64,000 nt of DNA, from assembly GCA_947650285.1 (NCBI GenBank), contig CANTFL010001260.1:186001-250000 (forward strand), in the 5' to 3' direction. Both the position numbers and the translations under genes were made by a program. Position 1 is the stretch's first letter. The number at the start of each line of letters is the position of its first letter. The notes under the pieces are model-generated. The model saw nothing but the letters and a program-made list of their open reading frames with translations. It ran no database searches and was not told the origin of the DNA. Positions 53,501-63,708 of this stretch are shown piece by piece. Source of the DNA: Hyaloperonospora brassicae. Its lineage: Eukaryota; Oomycota; Peronosporomycetes; Peronosporales; Peronosporaceae.

Positions 53501-56500
53501 AGCTACAATGGAGTAGGAGTAGTCCTCCTCCTCCACCCCAGTTACTTGAGCCGACCGCGTCGTACTTCAAACAAGCATCGTCTATCATGCGAAACATGTG
53601 CTTCAATATGCAAAAGCACGTGCATCGAAACGCACGATTTGCATCGGGCCTGTTCTTGCGTCATGTGGATATTCATTTGCCGTGGTCGCTGGCTTCCACC
53701 AGCAGCCGCCACGCTGTCGGCTCAAGGTACACCCAGGACAGATGTGTCCTGGTATCGACGCCGGTTGGATACCCTTGTGCTCAATAAACCGTTGCTGTCC
53801 CCCGCAAAAAGGCGCAGCCATCATGCCTTGCAGAACCAGTCGTTGGGGTAGAGTCGAGGACGAGCGATGACCGATACGGTGCCACCACTAGACCTTGACG
53901 CTTTCGGCGTGACGCATTGCTGCCTCTTCTAGCCGCAAGTCCGTGTGTGCAGGCCATCGCTTCCATGGGGTGTGAGACGAGTGCTCATCACTGTGGACGG
54001 TCGACATTCATCGTCTGGGAGCTTCAAGTTGAAGCTGGCAGGAGAACCAAGGTCCCTCTCCGCTCCAGCACGTCGCTTCTTCATCCTGTATCGCGTCAGT
54101 GGACAATGGAAATGTTTAAGTCCATACTGTGCGTCAACAGCAGCCCTGCTGCATTGACCTGCAGTAGGGTACATCTGCTTTCGTTGTGTGTGTCGCAGCT
54201 GCTGTGGCAATGGGCTTGTGAATGGCAAATGGCCATGTAGACGAAGCAAACTGCCCATTTCGTAGTCTGCCCATCATGTCGCCAAGGGCATCACTCGACC
54301 CCATGTCTGGAGTGAGTGTATGTAGCTTTCCACCTCCAGACAGTGCCTTCTACTCATCTTTGCTGCGGTAGTGCCGAAGATGGCGTGCTTAACGACTAAC
54401 TACTCAGTCTTGTTGTTGTCGTTGTTGTTGTTGAAATTGAGGCATATTGAGGAACGATTGGCGACCAGCAATACCCTGTCCAGATAAATGTAGTTATGTG
54501 GTGTCACGGCCTTCAGCATCCGACAATGCGACCGCACGAACGACATGCCGTCAGGCTATGATCGGGTGATCCGCCGAGGCCCTTCCGCGGGCGGCAGGAG
54601 TTCTGTCTGGCTTCGACAGAGAGTGGTGTCTCGAGCCAATAGTTGCCTTCCGGTAAAGTGCGGCGAAGTGTGGCTGGCGCGGCGAGCGGGACAGTCGAAG
54701 TTGAGTGATGACCGTGGCACTATCCCCAACAGCATGCACAAGAGTAAAGCTGCTGTCTTTCGTTCGCTGCAAACCGTGGACGAGGCCGTAGTATGCAGTC
54801 ATGTTATCCGTCGCATGAGATGGTCGGGTGGAAAGTGCCGCAAGGTCAGGAAGTGGGGTGGAGGCGACGCGAAGTGGTACAAAATCGCATTAGCCAGCGC
54901 TGAGCGGACTCGAGCTAGAACGAAATATCGGGTATCGCCACCGAATTGGTACGTCGAGCCTCGACGAAAGGGGATTGCTCTTTGCAAACCGGATGAGCAA
55001 TTGCGTTGTGGCTCTCATCGGATATCGTCGTTGCGTTGCCTATCCGTCGTAGCCGCTCTAGCCAAATGGCGTGGGTTGTCATCGACACAATAACTACTCG
55101 GTGTTTGTGTGCGTATATCGTCGCGTCGAAGCGCCACTCAAGCATACGCTTCTGGTATCGTTACACCTTCAAACGTGCGATCGCTCAGCAAGCAAAGGCT
55201 ACCAACACAGATGTTCCAGGCGGTAGTGTCGAGCGAATACAAGAGCCCAAAGTGTTCTCTTCCATCTTCGTCGCGACCATGCGAGTCAATGATCTCAACG
55301 ACAGGGACGTTGTAGAAATGTCCAACGCATGGGTCAAATGGACATAATCAGAAGGTCCCGGTCCTTAACGCCATAAAACACTGGCCTCATAAGCTCCATG
55401 CATATACTCTATAGGTCCAGATCCTCAACGCCGCGGAGGATCTTAGACCAGCAGTGGTAAAAAAAGTTGTCTCACCCGGTGGATTGTAACTCGCAAGTGT
55501 CGTGGGGGACATCTTAGTAGAGTGCACGACGACAGGCTGTTCTGGCTCTCAAAAGCACGATTGTCCTTTGGTAGACATCTCGGAAATCGACAGTCGCTCA
55601 CGTCATCCGAGCAATGACGAGTGCGCTGGTGAATGCTGGTAGCAGAGCCCTAGAATCCTCATGATGTGAGCGGCTTCGCTAACGTGGACGTTGTCATCCA
55701 AAGGGGGGGGTGGATTTGGCATGATGCGTAGCGACATTTGAAAAGGATGCGCGCACTTGAAACACCGTAAGCAAACGCCGTGAAGGGCGGTACCGTCTCA
55801 GGACCTGCATCTGCCGTGTGGTGGGTGCATCGCAATGCCGTGCTTGACGTCCTGCCAGCGTCAGTTCTCCTTTACGGTGCGCTTGTTACCATATCGAGTC
55901 GAGATATGCCCCACGTTTTTGATAGAGGTTGATCGATACTCTTTCCTACGAGCACAAGATTGATGCGGCGTCGTGGCTTCCACCTCTGTCGCACAGCTGC
56001 AGCCATCAGTGCATGCTGCCTTCATTAACAGTAGCTGAGCTTGTTAGTCGGAACATCTGCATTATGCCTCAACACCCTCAGCACGCCCTCTCCACGATCT
56101 CGATCCAGTGGACTATAGCAAGTCTGTTACTTATGTGACTTTGACCGGAGTGGCACGCCGTTGATACGCACAGCTTCCAGATGAGGAAGAAACGTGACGG
56201 CCTCACCTATCAGTCACTTACGCAATACATCATGATACTAGCCATACTTCCGTCTATGCGAACGCAGTACCGATGCTAAAGACGCAGATACTAAACTCTA
56301 CAAGTCCAGGACCGTGAAAAAGATGGAAGATACGTCAGTCTTGATGCTTTTTTGCGTCGACTTGATGGGTTGTGTCGCTCCTCTATCGCCTTTGATTTCG
56401 ATGACAAAACGTGCGATTGAAAGATTAGCGGTACACCATTCCACGCCGATGTCTGCAACATGGCAGCAGGTATAACATGCTTCGCTCTTCGTAGCAGTCA

Positions 56501-58181
56501 AGCGATACGTGTTGTGCAGTGCATGGATACGCTCTTGCACGACGTAGGACCGGCTTTCTCGTGAGGCTTCTGTAGGACCAGATGAAGTCGAGCAAAGGAG
56601 CTACTAGTCCTACATTATATGTTCTCAGCAGGCTAAGCACCTAAACGCTTCACAATATGCGAACATCGTGTTGTTGTGATTGACACACTCATAGAGGACT
56701 CAGCGATGTTTGCTGCTGAGACTTACCTGTCGTCGAATGACGCGCTAATGTAGTAGCACCTCACGCCTCGGCTAACAGTAAGTCTGTCTGAAATGTCGGA
56801 GAAAGATTTTGAGGTGCCTTCGCTGAGCAATGCAACAACAAATGTTCCACTACCATATTCATCATTTACATATGCATGTACAGGAAGAAGCACGACTCAC
56901 TGCTGGTCGTACTTGCTGGCGTGTAGTGAGACCAAGCACAACAGATTGGCTGAATGCTACCGTAGTACAATACAGAAAGGCTTTACACTTCTTCAGTGCG
57001 TGACCGTTGGAGGAGGGCTAGACAGTGCACGAGTGCGCTCGTGTTGCATTGTGCGCTCTGCTCCGACTTTTCGACCTGGTGAATCTTGTACAGCCTTACA
57101 ACTCTAGCTTGACTTTTTAGCCGGAGATCATAAGTGTTCCCAGCCTGGAATCATGCCATGCATGGTGAAAAGCGCATTGGACGATCGCTCGATGAATGAA
57201 TAGAATACAGAGGCTAGAGCGAGGAGAGATTATATCTCAGCGTAACGGTCGTTTGAGCGCGTACTGCTTGTTGATGATTCTGTTTAGATACTACACAAAG
57301 TTTTAAATCACCACGTGAACTGGAGATACATGGGGCGATAAACAAAAGCATCAATTATATTCACAGCAGCAACGATCTTGAAAAGGAGAAAGGAGAAACA
57401 GAGCACCATAGTACTAAGGCGTGTGTAAGCGGCATTATCCTATTTAATGGACAAAGCGATCCCCAAGCATTCTCCACTTACAATCATGCGTGCAGCTGAT
57501 CTTAGTTTTGTCATAATCCATCGGCCCCGCTAAAGTATTGTGTATCAGAACCTCGCACGACATGCGAACAACAACACCTCGTGCAGATCGATTCACGTAC
57601 CAGCAATCGAGCTCACATTGGTCGGGAAGATGCGGAAGCATATCGACAATCACCGACCAATGGAAGTCCAGCTGCTCACATGAATCGATTTGCACATATG
57701 CCTCGGTATTTTGTCAGCAGCGAACCTTTCGATGCTACCTCTGTCCTTCCTACCTTCTTTCATGCGCAACAAGGAAGTTTTACCGACTGGTAGCGCCGCA
57801 ACTTTCCTAGCTGGAAGAGCTTATCGTCTGAATGCCTTCGTCAATATATTCTTTTTTACTTTACATTCAAGCACGAGTGACATGTACATGTCGCAGAGCT
57901 TTTAGTGTAACATTGCCAATCGAGGAGGTGGTGTCGACCATTATGCATATTTGACTGCTCGCTCGTCGATAATCTATCGTAATGCACAATTGACGTAATT
58001 GAGACTTCACATTGGCGAATTGCTGCATCACTTATGGAATGCCGCAACAAAGATTGGATGTGTGTTGCCACGCACTCGGGACCTAGTGATGCAAACGATA
58101 AAAGCTGTCACACGCCGACAGGAATTGAGTGATTGAGCTCCATTGAGGTACTCAATCGATCTGTAATGGATAGGTTAGGAG
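50504..58181. other. Gene-poor stretch, no gene recognised
   Basis: 7.7 kb in which all frames are short, codon bias is absent and AT content rises, especially after 55.5 kb. A purine-rich (gaa/gga) tract lies at about 52200-52316 and a gtt microsatellite at about 54411-54434. Frames of 175, 261 and 182 residues at 51390-51917, 51572-52357 (minus) and 54545-55093 show no motif. No transposon ends, tRNA or rRNA were recognised. Confidence 0.45.
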
Positions 58182-58572
58182 TGTAACGGGGCACACCCTT
58201 GCGTGAACTTAACGCAAGGGTATCGGTGCCCCGACAGACGTACACAAGGCAAGCGAGCAGGCGTAGATAGGGTGAAAGCAGAACTGTTATATTAATATAA
58301 TTAAGTCTTTGAACTACTGTCTCTTTGTTCGACTTAACTCAATTATGCTAATATAACTGAGTGTATGGTGACGTCTCGTCACCACTCATTGCGCGCGTCT
58401 TGCGGCGATTGGTGGGTTGATATCATCAAGATATCAACCAATGAACAGACTCTTTGGTCGACCCATCAATACCACCACTTCGATGATATTGTTTAAAGAA
58501 TATTCAACTTCGTATTCTTTATTGTCACTTTCCTTAAAGTGACAATTCCATGTAACGGGCTGCCCCGTTACA
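58182..58572 (-). repeat. 3' long terminal repeat (391 bp)
   Basis: Starts tgtaacggggc and ends gccccgttaca, an 11-bp inverted terminus with the canonical TG...CA. It contains an 11-bp stem-loop (58521-58546) and a 10-bp stem-loop (58415-58439). Orientation is set by the adjacent purine tract and by pol. The partner LTR is outside the window, so length rests on the terminal motifs. Confidence 0.8.
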
Positions 58573-58583
58573 TCACCCCCCTT
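58573..58583 (-). other. Polypurine tract
   Basis: On the minus strand aaggggggtga lies directly against the LTR, the position of the plus-strand primer used in LTR-retrotransposon reverse transcription. No tRNA-primer site is seen on the other reading, which confirms that this is the 3' LTR. Confidence 0.75.
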
Positions 58584-58703
58584 AACTGATAGTCACCGTG
58601 TGGCTATCGAAAATTATGGCGGCCACCCGTTGGTCACCATTGGAACAGGGAGCACTTGTTGGGTCAGTTCCATTCACTTTCCGCTCGACCTCACATAGTT
58701 AAC

Positions 58704-59552
58704 ATGTCTATGCGGGGTGACTCAAGGCACACAGAGTCTGTGCCTGTGACAGCTTCTGCGGCAGACGATTCGTCGTCTGCTGCTCGTTCTTCGCCTGCAG
58801 CAAGAGGTGCTGCAGGTGCACGCGGCACAGCACCGCGTGCGCATGATGACCCCGACATTGAGGTCATCTACTCTGGCGAGTCAGACGTGTCTGACTCGGG
58901 CAATGCTGCAGAGGCGTCTCGATCACCGGCGACGACTCAGTGTTCGCCAAGGCCACTGCCGAACGAACGGACTCGTGAGTTGCAACACAGTCTGTTCGGC
59001 AGTGATGACGAATCCGGTGATGAGTATGTTTGCTCATCACTGCAATCAGCTCGTGCTCCTTCGCACGAGCGACTTGACGATGGTGCAACCCATCGTCATA
59101 CTGACAACCGTGGTACCGACAAGGGTACCACTGTGAAGCGTGATGAGCTGAAGCCGTGGCTTTCGCCTGAACGTCTCATCAATAGCTTGTCTCACGAGAC
59201 AAGCCAACACCATCGAATACCCTTATTCGATGCGACTGAGCTTCACGGCTTGACTCCCAGCGCGAGCAACTTTCGCGCTGAGGAAGACTTTTATCTCGAT
59301 GTCTTCCTTAGACATCGATGGTACAACAGCAACCAAAAGCGTGACAAAGCCTCGCTTTTGGCTGCGTGGAACGCGTTCGTCCAAAACGTAAAGAATTTTG
59401 GACGAGAAGGGTGGCTCAAGAAACTTGAGGCGACACGCCTCAGGTTCGAAAAGCGAACGCCAACCGGTGCCAGGTACCGGTTGCACTGTTTGTCAAGTGA
59501 GGCAGGCATTCCTTGCCTCACATGGGGAGACCCTTGTGCGAGTTGTGTTTGA
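58704..59552 (+). CDS. Antisense reading frame of the retrotransposon, first part
   Basis: 282 residues from the ATG at 58704, transcribed towards pol from the LTR side, opposite to the element's own sense strand. The N-terminal half is Ser/Ala/Asp-rich (DDPDIEVIYSGESDVSDSG). The second half looks folded: [40 protein letters not shown] and [20 protein letters not shown]. It stops at a TGA (59550-59552) just after [10 protein letters not shown], where another frame carries on. Additional antisense ORFs between pol and the 3' LTR are known in some plant gypsy elements. Function unknown; no zinc knuckle or other Gag motif is seen. Confidence 0.5.
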   Translation: MSMRGDSRHTESVPVTASAADDSSSAARSSPAARGAAGARGTAPRAHDDPDIEVIYSGESDVSDSGNAAEASRSPATTQCSPRPLPNERTRELQHSLFGSDDESGDEYVCSSLQSARAPSHERLDDGATHRHTDNRGTDKGTTVKRDELKPWLSPERLINSLSHETSQHHRIPLFDATELHGLTPSASNFRAEEDFYLDVFLRHRWYNSNQKRDKASLLAAWNAFVQNVKNFGREGWLKKLEATRLRFEKRTPTGARYRLHCLSSEAGIPCLTWGDPCASCV

Positions 59553-60309
59553 CAACTCGCAGCGTGCACATAGGGACGTGTATTTCCTAAGTTTACCCTG
59601 GGGAAGGGCACCCATCTCGGAGGAGAAGCGTGACGCGATTGCAAACTTGCAATACGTCTACAATCGCCTAGGGCGCGTGTTTACCGATGGGCCCGAGGAC
59701 TCATCGGATAGGTCTCGTCATACTGGCGGACGAGACCTTCAACATCCATCAACAGCTGAGAGCGGGGCTCCCAGCTGTTCCAAGAGGGTGGATACCCCCG
59801 CCACTGGACGAGGTAGCTCGTCCTTGATCCTGAATCGTCACGGTGATTCAAGATACGCTCCACTAGAAAGCGTTGACCACCGTGCGCATCCACCAAAGGA
59901 TGTGGTGGAAGAGGAAAGACCTCCTCCAGAGCCCCAGGCCCACCATCTCGACCCTTACGAGATGGATCGCGCAATCGATGAATTGCGCGATGACTTGAAG
60001 CACGAGCGCGACTGGCGCTACGCTTTGTCTGATACCGTGCGGAAGAACCGCAAGGATCACGAGGCTGATCGGGCGAGGGATCGCGCCGATCATGCCACGG
60101 CGCAGCTTCAGGTCGAGCGGGATGTCCGCTCCCTATTCGGCGAGCTGGCGACAGCTCGCGGGGAGATATCTCGGTTAAGGTACGAGGTATCATATCTGCG
60201 CGACCAGACGGATCGTCTGGAGCGCGAACGCAAGAAATTGATGGATGTTCTTGAACGTGGGGGATATCTTCATCGGAAGAAGAAGGCTCGTACTGACAGT
60301 ACGGCCTGA
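59398..60309 (+). CDS. Antisense reading frame, second part, coiled coil, overlaps pol on the other strand
   Basis: This frame is offset by +1 from the preceding one. It looks meaningful from about 59535 on: [40 protein letters not shown], a Pro/Ser-rich linker, then about 100 residues of strongly helical charged sequence ([40 protein letters not shown]). A single-base shift near 59548 would fuse it with the first part, so either programmed frameshifting, a spliced junction or a mutation separates them. Bases 59681-60309 are at the same time the chromodomain end of pol on the minus strand. Function unknown. Confidence 0.45.
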   Translation: MDEKGGSRNLRRHASGSKSERQPVPGTGCTVCQVRQAFLASHGETLVRVVFDNSQRAHRDVYFLSLPWGRAPISEEKRDAIANLQYVYNRLGRVFTDGPEDSSDRSRHTGGRDLQHPSTAESGAPSCSKRVDTPATGRGSSSLILNRHGDSRYAPLESVDHRAHPPKDVVEEERPPPEPQAHHLDPYEMDRAIDELRDDLKHERDWRYALSDTVRKNRKDHEADRARDRADHATAQLQVERDVRSLFGELATARGEISRLRYEVSYLRDQTDRLERERKKLMDVLERGGYLHRKKKARTDSTA

Positions 60310-61486
60310 GCCTCCCCACGTAAAACGTAGGATGCGTGCGCATCTTACGTGGCAATTCGAGTGTGTATGCATTGCCCTTGCAATGCAACACTCGAAATGG
60401 CCCAATGTACTTCGGCAGTAGTTTTATACTGCCGACACTAGTGACTGCGTGTCCAGGTAAGTTTACCGTAGACAGTAGTACTTGGTCGTTAACTTTAAAT
60501 GAAAGAACATATGCTCTTCCATTCTTGTCTGCGTACCATTTCTGACGGTCCACCGCATTTGCGATGGCGTCCTGAACGAAACGGACTACCGCTTCTCGAG
60601 TCAGCAGGAAGTTCTCTGCTGACTCTTTGTTTTGTCTTTCAGTGCGCTTCTTGCGCACTGCTAAGAGATTGTTCTCTTCTTCAGCGAGGTTGTCTTCTTC
60701 CTCGCTGGAATAATCGTTGACGATGCTGAATATACCAGCATCGTCATCATCATACGAGTCAGTAATAGCGTCATCGCTATTGTTGAGGTGATCTTCTTCA
60801 TCGATGTAGACTTGATCGACATCGGCATCATACTTGACGACGTTAGCGTCGACACGTGATGAGCAAGAGCCAAAACGGTTTTTGCTCGAGCGAGTCCCTC
60901 TCCCCCTTATCCAAGAGTCACACTCTAGAAGGGTGGGCACACGTGGATGGCGTAGGCCATTCACGTAAAACGGTGTGTGCTGTGTGGAAGCATGCACCGA
61001 ATTATTTATTGCGAATTCCACCATGGGTAGGAATTCGCTCCAACTCGAAAACGAGTGGACATATCCTCGAAAGATCTCTTCGGGGACACGATTTGCACGT
61101 TCCGTCTGACCATCTGTTTCGGGATGGTCAGAAGTGGGCATCTTCAATCGTGTTCCAAGAGAACGGAACACGGTTTGCCACAATTCCGTCGTGAACCGAG
61201 AGTCACGGTCGGATACGAGTTCACGGGGTAACCCGTGGAGTCTAAAGACCGTGTCTAGAAATACACAAGAATAAATTTGAGCCTTGATCGACTCAGGGAC
61301 AGCAGCAAGATGGACCATCTTGCTGAACCGGTCAACAAACACAAGAATACCATTATTCTTGTGAGCGTCTTCAGGAAACCCGAAGACGAAGTCCATTGAA
61401 ACGGACTGCCAGCACTCTGTCGGAACAGGCAGAGGATCCAATGGCGCACGGGATGAAGGACTAGGCTTCACTCGTTGACAAACCTC
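59681..61486 (-). CDS. Pol fragment: integrase core, acidic insert and chromodomain
   Basis: An open frame of about 600 residues after an in-frame stop at 61487-61489. The DDE residues are present: [17 protein letters not shown] and, 35 residues later, the Glu of GQTERAN. A Glu/Asp-rich insert of about 60 residues ([15 protein letters not shown]... [15 protein letters not shown]) separates the core from the C-terminal SH3-like part ([20 protein letters not shown]). The chromodomain is [15 protein letters not shown]...[17 protein letters not shown] near the end; chromodomains steer integration towards marked histones. This part is undamaged although the upstream pol is broken. Confidence 0.85.
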   Translation of the reverse strand, partial: EVCQRVKPSPSSRAPLDPLPVPTECWQSVSMDFVFGFPEDAHKNNGILVFVDRFSKMVHLAAVPESIKAQIYSCVFLDTVFRLHGLPRELVSDRDSRFTTELWQTVFRSLGTRLKMPTSDHPETDGQTERANRVPEEIFRGYVHSFSSWSEFLPMVEFAINNSVHASTQHTPFYVNGLRHPRVPTLLECDSWIRGRGTRSSKNRFGSCSSRVDANVVKYDADVDQVYIDEEDHLNNSDDAITDSYDDDDAGIFSIVNDYSSEEEDNLAEEENNLLAVRKKRTERQNKESAENFLLTREAVVRFVQDAIANAVDRQKWYADKNGRAYVLSFKVNDQVLLSTVNLPGHAVTSVGSIKLLPKYIGPFRVLHCKGNAYTLELPRKMRTHPTFYVGRLRPYCQYEPSSSDEDIPHVQEHPSISCVRAPDDPSGRADMIPRTLTEISPRELSPARRIGSGHPARPEAAPWHDRRDPSPDQPRDPCGSSARYQTKRSASRARASSHRAIHRLRDPSRKGRDGGPGALEEVFPLPPHPLVDAHGGQRFLVERILNHRDDSGSRTSYLVQWRGYPPSWNSWEPRSQLLMDVEGLVRQYDETYPMSPRAHR

Positions 61487-62535
61487 TTAAGCACGTATGT
61501 ACTTGCGGACAAACTGATACTGGCGTGGCCAGTAAAAGTCACGACTTACCGTGAGGTAAGTCTTTTCTCTACCACGATGGCAGCCTGTTGGGGCATCGTG
61601 ACACTCATACATGATGCGTAAACGCAAATCATGATGAGCGGGTACGATGACACGAGGCGTGTCGTCGGCAACAGCTGTATAGTACAGCAATCCGTTGAGT
61701 GTACTATACTGATCCGATGAGGATCGGTACAAAGCTGGTAAATTCCTCATGGATTTACTGGATGGATTCACCAGATGATCCATCAATCGCAGAAGATCCT
61801 TATCTTCCGCGTATGACTTTCGTACGTCTTCAAGTAAACTTGACGAAGGGACACTGACTGACAGTGTCGCAACAGTGGGCTTATCCTCACTGTTGATTTG
61901 TGCGTCCGGCTCGAAATCGGGCCGGCGCGAAAGCGCATCAGCGACGACATTGAGTCGTCCTGGTTTATACTCCACGGAGAAGTTATACTATGCGAAGAAA
62001 GACAGCCACCTCGCCATCCTTTGCGAGAGGTGTGGGCTGTTTACGGCCGTGCGTAATGACGCATGGTCCGTATAGACAACAAACGGTCGATCTCCCAAGA
62101 GATAGACGCGAAACTTAGCCAGTGCGTACTTCATGTCAAGGAGTTCCTAATTATGCATTGGGTAATTGCGCTCAGATGCTTGCAGCTGTCGCGACTGATA
62201 ACAGATGACGCGCTCCGCGCCATTTGCGTCGAATTGCATTAACGCACAGCCGATTGCAAAATCGCTGGCGTCACAGACCACATGAAATGGTCTCTCCTGA
62301 TCTGCAACCGACAAGATCGGCGATTGCATCAAGATTTGCTTGATACCCTCAAAGGAACGCTGGCACTCAGCGTTCCATGACCACTTGACATCTTTCTTGA
62401 GCAAGCAAGAAAGATGAACAGTCATCTCGGCGTAGTTGCGCGAGTACTTGTGCAAGTACGCCGCTAGACCAAGGAACTTTCTTAGTCCCTTGACATCGAC
62501 TGGCACTGGCCAGTCGCTGATCGCCTTGATCTTTC
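61487..62535 (-). pseudogene. Pol fragment: RNase H and integrase zinc-binding head, with stops
   Basis: Same frame as the integrase. RKFLGLAAYLHKYSRNYAEM and FHVVCDASDFAIGCALMQFD mark the RT/RNase H connection; FSVEYKPGRLNVVADALSRR is the RNase H end; HDAPTGCHRGREKTYLTVSR is the H2C2 integrase head. In-frame stops lie at 62147-62149 (TAA), 61988-61990 (TAG) and 61487-61489 (TAA), so no full polyprotein can be made from this copy. Confidence 0.85.
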
Positions 62536-63705
62536 CGGATCAGGGCGTACGCCGTGTTTACCCACGATGCACCCAAGAAGTGGTATTTCGCTAGCCGCGA
62601 ATATACACTTCTTGAGGTTGGCGTACAACTTATGCTTGCGCATAAGTTGAAGAACCTGACGAACGTGAGTTCTGTGAACTTCAACGTCCGTCTTTCCGTC
62701 TATATCCCGGCTATGGACGAGCACATCGTCGAAGTAACTCGGTTCGAAGTCTCGCACCGGTCTCAACAGATCTGTAACACATCTGTTGAATGTTGCAGGG
62801 GCATTGCTCAGCCCCTGTGGCATCACTAGCCACTCCCACAGCATCCCGCTGGGGGTACTCACTGCCGTGAACGGGATGTCCCGTTCACGCATCAGGATCT
62901 GATAGAACCCATCCACCAGATCCATGGACGAAAAGATGGTACTCTTTGACATACCATCTATGATTACGTCCTTCCTCGGTATTGGCGTCTGAGCCGGTAC
63001 CGTTGCAGCGTTCAACTTGTTGAACGCGTGCACTATCCTCCACCCTACTGTGGCCTTTCGCACACATAAAGTCGGAGAGCTGTGATGGGATGTTGATTCC
63101 CTCACATGGCCCGCTGCTAAGCGATCGGCAAAGAAATTGTAGATCGCTAGTACTTGTTCACGAGGCAGTGGCCACTGCTTCATGACACGGTACTTCGAGA
63201 CCGGTTTGAGCTCGATCTTGTGTCGAGTGCCTTTGTCCTTAGGCAACTCGCAAGGTACGGATTCAGGGAACACATCCATGAATTCGATCAAATCCTTATA
63301 CAAAGGATTTGCCTGAAGTGACTCCCAGGATTGAGATATGTATCGCTCAATCCGAGTCTTCTCATCGAGGACACTTTCATCCATCGATGAGCTGCTGAGA
63401 ACCCGTTCGTTCTCAGCAAATACTGTCGCCGACCGATTATCGGCCACATAATCATCCTCTGTTACGAGTATGCAGATCTGCTTGACTTTGCCACTACGCA
63501 GATCACGCAAGAACCGTTTCGGTTCTAGCGTTGTCAACTGAGTTATCTCCGAAGTTAACTTCGGAGGCACAATCAGATCAAGCGTATAAGCGCCTACGCT
63601 TGATCCGTCATTAAACAAGACGTTTAACGTCTCGGTTACTTCCTGGGAACTTCTTTTCACAGGTTGCTGATGGCCTAATCCTTCAGCAAGTGACTCTTGA
63701 GGAAT
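62482..63705 (-). pseudogene. Pol fragment: reverse transcriptase
   Basis: About 400 residues with the gypsy RT landmarks: HKIELKPVSKYRVMKQWPLP, the FSSMDLVDGFYQI catalytic Asp, MPQGLSNAPATFNRCV and SYFDDVLVHS (the YxDD box with Phe at x), then LLGCIVGKHGVRPDPE. The frame is lost at about 62533, where a purine run looks one base too short, and RNase H continues in another frame. An in-frame TGA at 63706-63708 lies upstream, inside the loop of a perfect hairpin. Either it ends the gag/protease part or it is another lesion. Confidence 0.85.
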
Positions 63706-63708
63706 TCA

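Noticed and set aside
58182..58572. Reading this LTR as a 5' LTR for the plus-strand frames
   Set aside because: No tRNA-primer site follows it on the plus strand, whereas on the minus strand a polypurine tract precedes it and pol runs towards it.
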